From positions 186,001-250,000 of the forward strand of contig NZ_JACTOJ010000004.1 in assembly GCF_032335695.1 (NCBI RefSeq): a DNA stretch of 64,000 nucleotides, given 5' to 3'. The position numbers and the translations under genes were made by a program. The notes beneath the pieces were generated by a model that saw only the letters and a program-made list of their open reading frames with translations, was not told where the DNA came from and searched no databases. How positions within the stretch are numbered: the first letter of the stretch is position 1; every line of letters starts with the position of its first letter. Below, one piece after another: positions 41,736 through 51,022 of this stretch. This DNA is from JACTOJ01 sp032335695. Its GTDB lineage: Bacteria > Bacillota > Clostridia > Clostridiales > Clostridiaceae.

Positions 41736-41759
41736 TATAAATTCCTCCTTTAACCTTTC

Positions 41760-42176
41760 CTAACCTGCCTGTTCTTCTTCTATTTCTTTTTCTCTTCTTG
41801 ACATTATACTTAGGGATAATTTATACCCAAGATATGCTGCCAGCATTCCTAATACTATAGAAAAAGCTATATAAACAAGGGCTGTGATATATATTCCTTT
41901 TTCCATAAGTCCTACTGTATCCCTACAAAAAGTTGAAAAAGTGGTAAAAGCACCGAGAAAGCCTGTAGTTAAAAAAACCTTTATATTTTCGTTAAGACAT
42001 CGCTTTTTACTGGCAAAGGTGAGTATTAATGCTATAAGAAAACTTCCGCTTATATTAATAATAAAGGTGTTTATAGGAAAGGCTGAAAATAAATTAGAAA
42101 AGTCTATAATTTTTATAGCATACCGTAAAAGGGCTCCTAAGGCTCCTCCAATGGCCACATAAATATATTTTTTCAT
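41760..42176 (-). CDS. crcB: CrcB/Fluc fluoride channel, first subunit
   Basis: A 138-residue fluoride exporter subunit with GGALGALLRYAI, NISGSFLIA and GFLGAFTTFSTFCRD, and a charged C-terminal tail (SRREKEIEEEQAG). I start at the ATG at 42176, eight bases after AAAGGAG; the longer frame would start at TTG. It passes fluoride out of the cell with its neighbour. Confidence 0.92.
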   Translation of the reverse strand: MKKYIYVAIGGALGALLRYAIKIIDFSNLFSAFPINTFIINISGSFLIALILTFASKKRCLNENIKVFLTTGFLGAFTTFSTFCRDTVGLMEKGIYITALVYIAFSIVLGMLAAYLGYKLSLSIMSRREKEIEEEQAG

Positions 42177-42223
42177 AAAAGTTTCTCCTTTCAATGATGT
42201 GAGGTGTTTTAAAACTTAGCCAA

Positions 42224-42308
42224 TCAAAAAGACCCCTACAAAAAGCCGTAAAGCTCTTGTAGGAGTCATTAGCACTAACGCGATTTAAGGTGAACTCCAT
42301 CACCCTGC
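42224..42308 (-). promoter_or_regulatory. Fluoride riboswitch (crcB motif) with expression-platform terminator
   Basis: On the minus strand the aptamer reads GGGTGATGGAGTTCACC, then TTAAATCGCGTTAGTGC and TAATGACTCCTAC, the conserved fluoride aptamer. The last segment also forms the terminator stem (ACTCCTACAAGAGC with GCTTTTTGTAGGGGT) followed by CTTTTTG. Fluoride binding would prevent terminator formation and allow crcB expression. Confidence 0.93.
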
Positions 42309-42328
42309 AAAATTAATAATTCAATTTG

Positions 42329-42357
42329 ATTATAGCTATTATTTATAATTTATGCAA
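42329..42357 (-). promoter_or_regulatory. Promoter of the riboswitch/crcB transcript
   Basis: TTGCAT (42352-42357), a 17-bp spacer and TATAAT (42329-42334) on the minus strand, about 20 bp ahead of the aptamer. Confidence 0.75.
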
Positions 42358-42364
42358 TACCAAT

Positions 42365-43183
42365 TTAGATTAACTTGGATATGTCTACATCCTCTTTTAA
42401 TTTCTCCACAAGATGCTTTACTTCTTGATCCCTGTTCCTGTCCATTACTAAAATTACATTATCTGCTTCGACAATTATAAGATCTTTTACTCCAAAGCCT
42501 ATTAGCAGCTTATCTTTGGAAAAAGCTATGCAGTTTTCACTGTCCTCAAGCTTAACATTACCTTTTATATTGTTCCCCTCAGAAGTATTTAGGAATCTGC
42601 TTAGCGCTTGGAAGGTTCCGATGTCATCCCAAGGAAATTCGCTCTTTATCACATATGCTTTTCTTGTTTTCTGCAGCACTCCAAAATCTACAGATATACC
42701 ATCTATAACTTCATACTGCTCTTTGATTACCTCAGCTTCATCTTCCATGCCTACATGGGCATATATTTCCATAAGATTTTTGTAAAGCTTGGGAAGATAT
42801 TTCTCTACTTCCCTAAGGAACACATCTGCTCTCCAAATAAATATACCGCTATTCCAAAGATATGTGCCTTTTAGCAAAAAGTCCTTAGCCACCTCTAGGT
42901 TAGGTTTTTCAGTAAATCTTTCCACTCTGTAAGCCAAAACATTAGTATTGGCTCTATTGCCCTTTTCTATATATCCATAACCAGTTTCCGGCCTAGTTGG
43001 CTCAATGCCTATGGTGACTAAGCCTCTTCTTCTCTCCGCAATCTCTACCGCTGAATCTATGGTATCTAAAAAGGTTTTTTCATCATCAATATGATGATCC
43101 GATGGAAATACCATTATTACTGCATCCTTATCCTTCTTTAATAGCTTAACTGCAGAAAGACCTATGCAGGTAGCAGTCTCTTT
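42365..43183 (-). pseudogene. manC: manC fragment, mannose-1-phosphate guanylyltransferase lacking its N terminus
   Basis: Reading 272 codons without stop, the frame gives KETATCIGLSAV, FPSDHHI, GIEPTRPETGYGYIEKG, FTEKP, WNSGIFIWRAD and DFGVLQKT, all from GDP-mannose pyrophosphorylase. About 85 residues are missing from the front, including the GxGTRLWPLSR nucleotide loop. The frame ends at an in-frame TAG (43184-43186), and 25 bp further on the serine recombinase gene ends. No ribosome site supports translation from the internal ATG at 43114. This is best read as a gene split at a recombination junction; it may be restored if the element excises. Confidence 0.82.
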
Positions 43184-43211
43184 CTAGTGGCTATTGGTCT
43201 TTTAAGATATG

Positions 43212-44762
43212 TTAAGCCCTAAACTTATAGAATATTTCCACCTTTTTTTCCATAGTCTCCTTATCCTCAGAAATAATTATTTTATCAATTAGAAGCTCTA
43301 CTGTGCTCCTATCAAATTCTTCAAAAGCAAGTATTTTGTCTACAGTCAGTCTGTATTTGTCCTGAAGCTCAGCTTTATTATTCTCTTTTGATGCTATATT
43401 TATAATTTCATATTTTTTCTGTAACAACTGCTGCTTTTTTTCAATTCCTGCAATCAGCATTTCTGCATTTCTTTCATTTATGATATGATTCAACTTGTCT
43501 TGATAAACCTTTTGAAACTGAACATCAAGTTTATTTAATTCTTTTTCAATAGAAATCAGCTGCTTTTTATGATCATCTGCGCTATCTAGAATAGAAATGG
43601 CCGCATTATACAAAGTTTCCTTGCTCACGTATCTATATACATAATTTTTAAGATCCTTAATGATAGTTCTCTTTAGAAATTCTTCCTTCACTGAATGTGA
43701 GCTGCATCTTCCCCCGCCCCTTTGACTGTTAGTGCATTTGTATCCCTCATATTTTTCCCTATAGCACAGGGAGCCACCGCATTCATTACATCTAAGCACA
43801 GTTGTAAAGGGGTGCATGTTTTCTCCTTTATATCTATAGCTTTTTCTTCTATTTTTCATTGCCTGCTGAACTTCATTAAATATTTCTTGGGAAATTATAC
43901 CTTGAAAATCCTCACCATAAATCCATTCTTCTTCATTTGTAGGAATCACTTTTTTTACTTTATAGCTTATTTTTCTCCATCTTTGCTGCACCATTTTGCC
44001 TGCATATTTTGGATTGGTTAATATATAGCGTATAGAGTTACTTGTCCAAAGTCCAAGCTTAGACTTAGAAAATCCATTAATATGGCAAGAAGGCGGCTCT
44101 ATGCCTTTCTTATCTAAATAGCCAGCTATCTTACCAACTCCCCAGCCATTTAAGTATAAAAAATATATTTCTTTCACAACCTCTGTGGTTTCATCCTCCG
44201 CTGCAATCAGCTTTATTGTTTTGGTATTGCCTTCGTAATATTCTACAAACCTATAGCCATAAGGAGGTTTACTTGCTATGGAGGATCCTCTTAGCATTCT
44301 TTGCTTTAAAGCATCCCTCACTTTTTTTGAGCAGTCTTTTATATACATTTCATTCAGTATATTTTTAAAAGGTATTATATCATTAAATTCCTGCTCAGTA
44401 TCCACATTATCAAGAACTGAAACAAATCTTATTCCATTTACTTTAAAATAATCCTCTAAATAATATCCTGCGGTGATATAGTTTCTTGAAAACCTGGATA
44501 GATCTCTGGTTAAGACCATATTTATCTTTCCAGCTTCAATATCCTCTTTCATTCTTATAAAACCGTCTCTCTGAAAATTCGATCCTGAAAAGCCTGCGTC
44601 CTCATAAACTTCAACCAGCTCATAGCTGTGATTATCTTTGGCTTCGCTTTTGTCAAGAAGCCATTTTTTCAGGCTTTGCACCTGAGCTGGAATTGATTCC
44701 TGCTGCTCCTTCTTATCTGTAGATACCCTGGCATATATAGCTACCTTCCAAAGCTTCTCCAT
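43212..44762 (-). CDS. Large serine recombinase
   Basis: A 516-residue site-specific recombinase. The catalytic domain has S14 in YARVSTDKKEQQES and the LTRDLSRFSRN block. The recombinase domain follows (KPPYGYRF, SNSIRYILTNPKYAG). A zinc ribbon (LRCNECGGSLCYREK...CTNSQRGGGRC, about 360-385) and a long coiled coil are typical of phage and ICE integrases of the SpoIVCA/TndX kind. I start at 44762: the ATG lies one base after the stop of the preceding small gene, implying coupling; the longer frame has no ribosome site. It sits beside the broken manC, as an integrase sits beside its attachment site. Confidence 0.88.
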   Translation of the reverse strand: MEKLWKVAIYARVSTDKKEQQESIPAQVQSLKKWLLDKSEAKDNHSYELVEVYEDAGFSGSNFQRDGFIRMKEDIEAGKINMVLTRDLSRFSRNYITAGYYLEDYFKVNGIRFVSVLDNVDTEQEFNDIIPFKNILNEMYIKDCSKKVRDALKQRMLRGSSIASKPPYGYRFVEYYEGNTKTIKLIAAEDETTEVVKEIYFLYLNGWGVGKIAGYLDKKGIEPPSCHINGFSKSKLGLWTSNSIRYILTNPKYAGKMVQQRWRKISYKVKKVIPTNEEEWIYGEDFQGIISQEIFNEVQQAMKNRRKSYRYKGENMHPFTTVLRCNECGGSLCYREKYEGYKCTNSQRGGGRCSSHSVKEEFLKRTIIKDLKNYVYRYVSKETLYNAAISILDSADDHKKQLISIEKELNKLDVQFQKVYQDKLNHIINERNAEMLIAGIEKKQQLLQKKYEIINIASKENNKAELQDKYRLTVDKILAFEEFDRSTVELLIDKIIISEDKETMEKKVEIFYKFRA

Positions 44763-44763
44763 G

Positions 44764-44922
44764 TCATACGCCTGAGCTTTCATCTGGTAAATTCTCATTG
44801 CAGCTGCTTTTGTACGCTTCTCTTTTATTTTTATCCAGTTTCCTATATATGAGTTTCTCCATAAGCTTCTCAAAGCTATCTTCACCATTATAAAAAATTA
44901 CTAATGGTTCTTTTTTTTGCAT
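44764..44922 (-). CDS. Small protein coupled to the serine recombinase
   Basis: A 52-residue charged protein starting MQKKEPLVIFYNGEDSF, with GGAG six bases before its ATG. Its TGA is separated by one base from the recombinase start. I do not recognise a family. A regulator or directionality factor is possible but nothing in the sequence shows it. An in-frame upstream ATG at 44994 has no ribosome site. Confidence 0.55.
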   Translation of the reverse strand: MQKKEPLVIFYNGEDSFEKLMEKLIYRKLDKNKREAYKSSCNENLPDESSGV

Positions 44923-45069
44923 AAAAAACTCCAGAATATTGATACTCATATTAGTATATGCAGCATGGAAGGATATTGTTAATTCGATATTCAATAGTCT
45001 ATTAAGAAGCTTCTATTTAATTTGCTGCTACCTCCTCATATTTTAAAGTTTTTTTAATTTCATAGTGGA

Positions 45070-45099
45070 ATATTACAAATTCACTTATATATTTCATGT
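45070..45099 (+). promoter_or_regulatory. Bipartite operator upstream of uxuA
   Basis: ATATTACAAAT and ATATTTCATGT separated by eight bases. The same site, same orientation, lies upstream of GH115 and (more diverged) GH67. A -10 box TATGAT at 45121-45126 begins 21 bp downstream and the start codon is 77 bp downstream. The likely binder is the AraC protein at 51097. Confidence 0.65.
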
Positions 45100-45176
45100 T
45101 AATATTAAGCTTTGCTATGCTATGATAGTTTTATAATAAATACAGAACTAAATTAATAGGAATTGGAGTGAAATAT

Positions 45177-46247
45177 ATGGAAATGACCTTTAGATGGTAC
45201 GGCGAAGGTAATGATTCTGTTACTTTAGAGCAAATTAAGCAAATACCAGGTGTTACTGGGATTGTATGGTCTCTTCATGATGTGGCAGCTGGTGAAGAAT
45301 GGTCTATGGATAGAATTCTTAAGGAAAAAGAACTTATAGAAGCAAAAGGCTTCAATATAGATGTAGTTGAAAGCGTCAATGTTCACGAAGATATTAAACT
45401 AGGACTGCCTAGCAGAGAAAAATATATTGAAAACTATAAAAGAACTATAGAAAAGCTTGGAAAGGCTGGAGTTAAAGTAATCTGCTATAACTTCATGCCC
45501 GTATTTGACTGGACCAGAACTGATTTGAATAAAAAGCTTCCAGATGGCTCAACAGCTCTTTTTTATGAGAAGGCTAAAATTGAAAATGCAAATCCTATGG
45601 AGCTGGTAGAAAAAATCGCAGTAGGAGTTAAGGATTATACCATGCCTGGCTGGGAACCTGAAAGATTATCCAAGCTAAAGGAACTATTTAAAGCCTATGA
45701 AAATGTGACGGAAGAAGATTTGTGGAATAATTTAAAATATTTTCTTGAAGCAATAATACCTGTGTGTGAAGCCAATAATGTGAAGATGGCTATACATCCT
45801 GATGATCCTGCATGGCCAATATTCGGACTTCCAAGACTTATAATAAATAAAGAAAATATAAGGAGATTTCTGAAGTTAGTGGACAGCCCGTATAATGGCT
45901 TAACCTTCTGCAGCGGTTCCTTAGGTTCAAATCCTAACAACGATCTTGTAGCAATGATTAAGGAATTTGCCCCAAGAATTCATTTTGCTCACATAAGAAA
46001 TATAAAGCACTTCGAAAATGGAGATTTTATAGAAACCGCTCATAAGGCCTCTGAAGGCTCTCTAGATGTGGTAGGAATGGTTAAGGCTCTCCACAGTGCT
46101 GGCTTTGCAGGCTATGTTAGACCTGATCACGGCAGACATCTTTGGGGAGAAAAGTGCAGACCTGGCTATGGACTTTATGATAGAGCCCTCGGAATTATGT
46201 ACCTTTGGGGAATATGGGATTCTCTCGAAAAAGGAAGTGAAAAATAA
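45177..46247 (+). CDS. uxuA: Mannonate dehydratase
   Basis: It dehydrates D-mannonate to 2-keto-3-deoxy-D-gluconate, the last glucuronate-specific step. The 356-residue TIM-barrel protein shows CYNFMPVFDWTRTDL, MAIHPDDPAWPIFGLPRL and FAHIRNIKHF with metal-ligand His, Cys (LTFCSGSLGSNP) and Asp (RPDHGR) sets. The start is the ATG at 45177, with GGAG eight bases upstream; GTG at 45168 overlaps that site. uxuB begins immediately after its stop, so the two are co-translated. KDG kinase and aldolase are not in the window. Confidence 0.93.
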   Translation: MEMTFRWYGEGNDSVTLEQIKQIPGVTGIVWSLHDVAAGEEWSMDRILKEKELIEAKGFNIDVVESVNVHEDIKLGLPSREKYIENYKRTIEKLGKAGVKVICYNFMPVFDWTRTDLNKKLPDGSTALFYEKAKIENANPMELVEKIAVGVKDYTMPGWEPERLSKLKELFKAYENVTEEDLWNNLKYFLEAIIPVCEANNVKMAIHPDDPAWPIFGLPRLIINKENIRRFLKLVDSPYNGLTFCSGSLGSNPNNDLVAMIKEFAPRIHFAHIRNIKHFENGDFIETAHKASEGSLDVVGMVKALHSAGFAGYVRPDHGRHLWGEKCRPGYGLYDRALGIMYLWGIWDSLEKGSEK

Positions 46248-47870
46248 ATGTCAGCTTTAAAATTAAGCAAGGAAAGTATAAAAGAAGCTTATGGATGGAA
46301 AGAAGTCGGAATTGAGCTTCCAAAATTTGATTATGAAGAAATGTCAGAGAAAACTTCAAGTAATCCAACCTGGATACACTTTGGCTCTGGCAACATCTTC
46401 AGAGGTTTTATAGCTATGCTTCAGCAAAAACTTTTAAATGATGGCAAGGCAGCTACAGGCATCATCGCAGCAGAGGGCTATGATTATGAAATTATAGATA
46501 GAATTTATACCCGATATGATAATCTAAGCTTACTAGTGATCATGAAGCCTGATGGAAGCCTAGAAAAAACAGTGGTAGGCAGCATAGCAGAAAGTCTGGC
46601 TGCAGATTTTCAAAGAGAAAGGGAATGGGAAAGACTAAAAGAAATCTTCAAAAAGCCTTCCCTGCAAATAGCCAGCTTCACCATAACTGAAAAAGGCTAT
46701 GCATTAAAAAATATTTCTGATGAATATTTTCCTTTCGTGAAGGAAGATATGGCTGCAGGCCCTGATAAACCTAAAGGTATCATGGCTAAAGTGGCAGCGC
46801 TTGCTTACATAAGATATAAAAATGGAGAACTTCCTATAGCTTTTGTAAGTATGGATAACTGCTCTAAGAATGGAGAAAAGCTTCAGAACTCAGTGCTTTC
46901 CATAGCTGAAAGCTGGGCAGCTTCCAGTTTTGTGGAAAATGAATTTATAGCCTATCTAAAAAATCCAGAAAAAGTATCTTTTCCTTGGAGCATGATAGAT
47001 AAGATTACTCCTCGTCCATCAGACAGCGTAAAGGAAACTATAGAGAAGCTTGGTTTTGAAAGCACTGAAATAGTTTGTACCAAAGCACATACTTATATAG
47101 CACCTTTTGTAAATGCAGAAGGTCCTCAGTATCTTGTAATAGAAGACAGCTTTCCAAACGGACGAATGCCTTTAGAGGAAGCAGGAGTATTTTTAACTGA
47201 TAGGGCTACAGTGCAAAAGGTAGAAACCATGAAGGTTACAACCTGCCTTAATCCTCTTCATACTGCTCTTGCAGTTTTTGGATGTCTGCTTGGTTATAAG
47301 TCCATTGCAGAGGAAATGAAAGATCCTATGCTTAAAAAGCTTGTGGAGGAGATAGGTTATACTGAAGGAATGCCTGTGGTGGTGAATCCCGAAATACTAA
47401 AGCCAGAAGAGTTCATTAGAGAAGTGATAGAAGTTAGACTTCCTAATCCTTATATTCCGGACACTCCTCAGAGAATAGCCTCTGATACTTCTCAAAAGGT
47501 AGGTATAAGATTCGGTGAAACCATAAAAGCATATGCAAAGAGCCAAAGCTTAGATGCTAGGAAGCTTAAATATATTCCCTTAGCTATAGCTGGCTGGTGC
47601 AGATATCTTATGGGCCTAGCTGATTCAGGAGAACCTATGGAGTTGAGTCCTGATCCTTTGCTTAAGTTTCTCACAGCTTATGTTTCTCACATAAAACTTG
47701 GTGAAAAAACCTCCTTTAAGGATAATTTAAAGCCTATTCTTTCCAAGGAAGAAATATTTGGAGTAAATCTTTACGACCTAGGTTTAGGAGAAAAAATAGA
47801 AGGCTATTTTTCAGAGATGATTGCTGGAAATGGTGCTGTAAGAGCTACTCTTGAAAAATACTTAAAATAA
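46248..47870 (+). CDS. uxuB: D-mannonate oxidoreductase (fructuronate reductase)
   Basis: An NAD-dependent enzyme of the long-chain polyol dehydrogenase family reducing D-fructuronate to D-mannonate. The 540-residue protein opens its Rossmann part with HFGSGNIFRGF, has SMDNCSKNG, KAHTYIAPFVN, and the catalytic cluster KVTTCLNPLHTAL. Its ATG directly abuts the uxuA stop, with AAAGGAAG upstream in the end of uxuA. Together they convert the UxaC product to KDG. Confidence 0.92.
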   Translation: MSALKLSKESIKEAYGWKEVGIELPKFDYEEMSEKTSSNPTWIHFGSGNIFRGFIAMLQQKLLNDGKAATGIIAAEGYDYEIIDRIYTRYDNLSLLVIMKPDGSLEKTVVGSIAESLAADFQREREWERLKEIFKKPSLQIASFTITEKGYALKNISDEYFPFVKEDMAAGPDKPKGIMAKVAALAYIRYKNGELPIAFVSMDNCSKNGEKLQNSVLSIAESWAASSFVENEFIAYLKNPEKVSFPWSMIDKITPRPSDSVKETIEKLGFESTEIVCTKAHTYIAPFVNAEGPQYLVIEDSFPNGRMPLEEAGVFLTDRATVQKVETMKVTTCLNPLHTALAVFGCLLGYKSIAEEMKDPMLKKLVEEIGYTEGMPVVVNPEILKPEEFIREVIEVRLPNPYIPDTPQRIASDTSQKVGIRFGETIKAYAKSQSLDARKLKYIPLAIAGWCRYLMGLADSGEPMELSPDPLLKFLTAYVSHIKLGEKTSFKDNLKPILSKEEIFGVNLYDLGLGEKIEGYFSEMIAGNGAVRATLEKYLK

Positions 47871-47877
47871 TGCAAAT

Positions 47878-47912
47878 AAAGCTGCCACATAAGCTGGCAG
47901 CTTTATTTTTTA
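47878..47912. terminator. Bidirectional terminator between uxuB and the GH10 gene
   Basis: AAAGCTGCCA and TGGCAGCTTT, exact 10-bp arms over a 7-base loop, flanked by A and T runs. It overlaps the GH10 stop by three bases. Confidence 0.85.
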
Positions 47913-48896
47913 GAAGTTAAGTACTCTTGCAAGAGAGTTCTTAGGTTCTCCATTTATATCAAATAGCATTGGCCAGTCTTTTCTTCCTGGCACTGGAAAA
48001 TTATCCTTCCAGGTGTACCTGTCACTTATTCCCCAAAAGGTTACTGAAGCTACTACCTCCTTGTAGCTTCTAAAGGTTTCAAAAATATTATTATACATCT
48101 CTTCCTGAAGATAAAGCATCTCCTCCGTAGGCACTAACACATTCTTTCTTTTGTCTTCAAAGCTGAACATGGAAACATCTAATTCTGTTACTTGAAGCTG
48201 AAGACCTAGTGATGCATAGCCTTCTATAGCTCTTTTTAAATTTTCTATAAGCTGTTTGTCCATTATGTTCCAATGTCCCTGAAGTCCTACTCCATCTATG
48301 GGAGTGCCCTGAGCCTTCAGTTTTTTCAGCATATCATAGGATTTTTTAAATTTGTCTGGAAATTCGTTATTATAATCATTATAAATAAGCTTTGCAGCTC
48401 CAGTAAACTCTTTTGCAAGCTGAAAAACAGTTTTAATATAGTCTTCCCCTAAAATTTTTCTCCAGCCAGTATCTCTGTACTGCTGATCAGTTTTATCTTC
48501 TATAGCTTCATTTACAACATCCCAAGCATATATAACATCACCATATCTGCTGCAAAGAGTTTTTATATGCTCTTTCAATATTTCAAGCAGTTCTTCCTTA
48601 TTCTTTTCAAAAAGCCAATGAGGATTTTGATTGTGCCATACAAAAGTATGTCCTCTCATCTTCATGTTATTACTCACTGCAAATTCCTTCATCCTGTCTG
48701 TTTTTTCAAAGTCATAGCTTCCTTCATAAGGATGAATTTCCCCAAATTTCATTGCGTTTTCAGCAGTTAAGCTATTAAAATGCTTTTTAAGGAGCTCTCC
48801 CTGAATTCCCTGAAAATCCTCAACTCTTACAGCGGCTCCAATTTTAAAGTAATCCCTGTAAGCTTCACATAACGATAAAATGGAATTATTACTCAT
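47910..48896 (-). CDS. GH10 endo-1,4-beta-xylanase, intracellular type
   Basis: A 328-residue single-domain GH10 enzyme without signal peptide or carbohydrate-binding module. Acid/base is E130 in WDVVNEA and nucleophile E238 in QVTELDVS. HTFVWHNQNP and FWGISDRYTW are subsite blocks. The compact, unsecreted form matches intracellular xylanases that trim imported xylo- and aldouronic oligosaccharides. It follows the GH67 gene by 24 bp with AGGAGAG before its ATG, so it is the second gene of that operon. Confidence 0.92.
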   Translation of the reverse strand: MSNNSILSLCEAYRDYFKIGAAVRVEDFQGIQGELLKKHFNSLTAENAMKFGEIHPYEGSYDFEKTDRMKEFAVSNNMKMRGHTFVWHNQNPHWLFEKNKEELLEILKEHIKTLCSRYGDVIYAWDVVNEAIEDKTDQQYRDTGWRKILGEDYIKTVFQLAKEFTGAAKLIYNDYNNEFPDKFKKSYDMLKKLKAQGTPIDGVGLQGHWNIMDKQLIENLKRAIEGYASLGLQLQVTELDVSMFSFEDKRKNVLVPTEEMLYLQEEMYNNIFETFRSYKEVVASVTFWGISDRYTWKDNFPVPGRKDWPMLFDINGEPKNSLARVLNF

Positions 48897-48920
48897 AAAT
48901 ACACTCTCCTTATCACTACT

Positions 48921-50948
48921 TTATTCGTATATCTTTCTTCCCTTTACATCTCCAATGCCTGTTCTCCTATAAAAATAAGTATTAACTACATCTCTCCACT
49001 CTTTAGAATCCTTAAGCTGCACAGAGAATTTATCCATAACAAGCTTAAAGAATTCTTCATTTATCTTTCCTTCTAAAGATGTCCATTTTTCTATGAACTC
49101 TTCTACCTTTTCTACTCCTTCAAAATGGGTATCATATATATGCTGCAATAAAGTTTTACCGCTATTTAATTTATAGCTGTAGGGGACATGATGAAAGAAT
49201 AACAAAAGTTCTTCAGGACAAGTATCTATTTTTTCATACCTTGAAGCTATGGGTTCATTATACTGACAAGTATACCCTGTTCCAGTTGCAGCAGTTCTGT
49301 CCACTCCAATACCTCTGAAATCCGCATAATGATAAGTTCCCCAGAGTGAATACTCATATCCATCTACGCTTGGCCCATAGTGATGGTTTGGATTGACCAT
49401 CCAGCCTATCCCTAAAGGGCTGGTGTATTTTTCATAGACTTCCCTTGATTCTAGCAGCATAGAAACTATTTTTTTTACCACTTCTTCCTCGCAGCCAAAA
49501 GTAATCTTGCTCCATTCCTCTGCTATAGCCTCTGAAGTAAGCTCTGGATTCCAGGCAAGTCTTCCAAAGCCATATAAATTAGCCTGTGCCAGCGGATGCC
49601 CTGTCCAGCACTGGCTGTCCCCAAGATTTGAAACAGCGGCTATGCCACCATGTTTTCTATGAAAAATACTTCCAGCTGCCACCTTTCTCACATAGGAACC
49701 TTCACCTTTTGCATAAGTATCAAAATTAACAACTTCCTTCCACATAGGCAGAAGATAGCACAAATGCTTTTGCTGGCCCGTATATTCCTGAGCTGCCTGA
49801 AATTCCAGCATTATATTTGTATCTTTCATAGCTCCAAATAAAGGTGAAACTGCCTCCCTTATTTGAAAGTCCATAGGACCATTCTTTACCTGTAATATCA
49901 CATTATCCTTAAACTTGCCATCTAAAGGCTTAAAATTATCATAAGCTGCTTTAGCTCTATCCTTGGATCTATCTCTCCAGTCGAGCTGACAGTTATATAC
50001 AAAGCATCTCCAAATCACTAAGCCTCCAAAAGGTTCCAAAGCTTCTGCCAGCATATTAGCCCCATCCGCATGATCCCTTCCATAGGTAAAAGGTCCTGGT
50101 CTGTATTCTGAATCTGCTTTTACCAGAAAGCCTCCAAAATCAGGAATGTATTCATAAATCAAATCTGCTGTTTCTCTCCACCAGGCTTTTACTTCTTCAG
50201 CAAGCGGATCTGCGGTGGCAAGCCCTCCAATTTCTATAGGAGCTGCAAAATTAACGCTCAAATAAGTTTTAATTCCATAAGTTCTAAACTCCTTTGAAAA
50301 TGCAGCTATGTAAGGAAGATATTCTTCTGTTATAAATTTTGTCTCATATTGATGTACATTAACATTATTTATAACTACTCCATTTATGCCTACGGAAGCT
50401 AAAATTCTTGCATAATCCTTGATTCTAGCAGAATCCTTAATTATTTCATTATCCTTATAGAAAAAAGATTTACCTGCATAGCCTCTTTCTATATCACCGC
50501 TTATGTTATCCCAATGGTCTATAATTCTTAATTCGTTTGCAGGAGCATCCTCAAGCAAAGCTTCCTCTAAGCTTTTTCCTGTGACCATTGCTCTTATAAA
50601 GCTAAAAACTCCATAAAGCACACCATTATCGTCTTTCCCAAGGATTTTGATAGCTTTATCTTCATCAAAGCTCTGTATTTTGAAGCCTTCCTTAGCCAAA
50701 TTTTCTTCTTTTGCTGCCTTCAAAAATAAATACTGCTCTGACCCTGATATTTCACATACAACCTTTGGAGTTGTACCGAATATCCTATTGATAGCAAAGC
50801 TCAACTCTTTTATTGCTGAAGCTATTATAGGACTAGTTTCTTCAATATAGATTGTACTGCAAAACCTTCTGTATTCTTCCTTTGAGCTTAAGGCTTCACC
50901 ATTGCTATAATTTAACCAACATTCATAAACGCCGCCTCTATTATCCAT
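48921..50948 (-). CDS. aguA: GH67 alpha-glucuronidase
   Basis: It removes 4-O-methyl-glucuronic acid from the non-reducing-end xylose of aldouronic oligosaccharides. At 675 residues it matches the family length. Typical blocks are YECWLNY, RIIDHWDN, DFGGFLVKADSEYRPGP, WRCFVYN, VKNGPMDFQIREAVSPL and MLEFQAAQEYTGQ, the last two bearing catalytic carboxylates. No signal peptide. I start at the ATG at 50948, after GGGAGAG; the longer frame is unsupported. It leads the GH67-GH10 operon, divergent from the AraC regulator, with the shared operator upstream. Confidence 0.93.
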   Translation of the reverse strand: MDNRGGVYECWLNYSNGEALSSKEEYRRFCSTIYIEETSPIIASAIKELSFAINRIFGTTPKVVCEISGSEQYLFLKAAKEENLAKEGFKIQSFDEDKAIKILGKDDNGVLYGVFSFIRAMVTGKSLEEALLEDAPANELRIIDHWDNISGDIERGYAGKSFFYKDNEIIKDSARIKDYARILASVGINGVVINNVNVHQYETKFITEEYLPYIAAFSKEFRTYGIKTYLSVNFAAPIEIGGLATADPLAEEVKAWWRETADLIYEYIPDFGGFLVKADSEYRPGPFTYGRDHADGANMLAEALEPFGGLVIWRCFVYNCQLDWRDRSKDRAKAAYDNFKPLDGKFKDNVILQVKNGPMDFQIREAVSPLFGAMKDTNIMLEFQAAQEYTGQQKHLCYLLPMWKEVVNFDTYAKGEGSYVRKVAAGSIFHRKHGGIAAVSNLGDSQCWTGHPLAQANLYGFGRLAWNPELTSEAIAEEWSKITFGCEEEVVKKIVSMLLESREVYEKYTSPLGIGWMVNPNHHYGPSVDGYEYSLWGTYHYADFRGIGVDRTAATGTGYTCQYNEPIASRYEKIDTCPEELLLFFHHVPYSYKLNSGKTLLQHIYDTHFEGVEKVEEFIEKWTSLEGKINEEFFKLVMDKFSVQLKDSKEWRDVVNTYFYRRTGIGDVKGRKIYE

Positions 50949-51022
50949 AAAACACTCTCCCTTAGCTACAAAAATATGCACTTAAATTATGTCTGAATTA
51001 TAAATTTTATTTATCTTTTAAA

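Noticed and set aside
42365..43114. manC fragment as an intact shorter gene starting at the internal ATG
   Set aside because: Homology continues in frame upstream to the recombination junction, no ribosome site precedes the ATG, and the nucleotide-binding loop would be missing.
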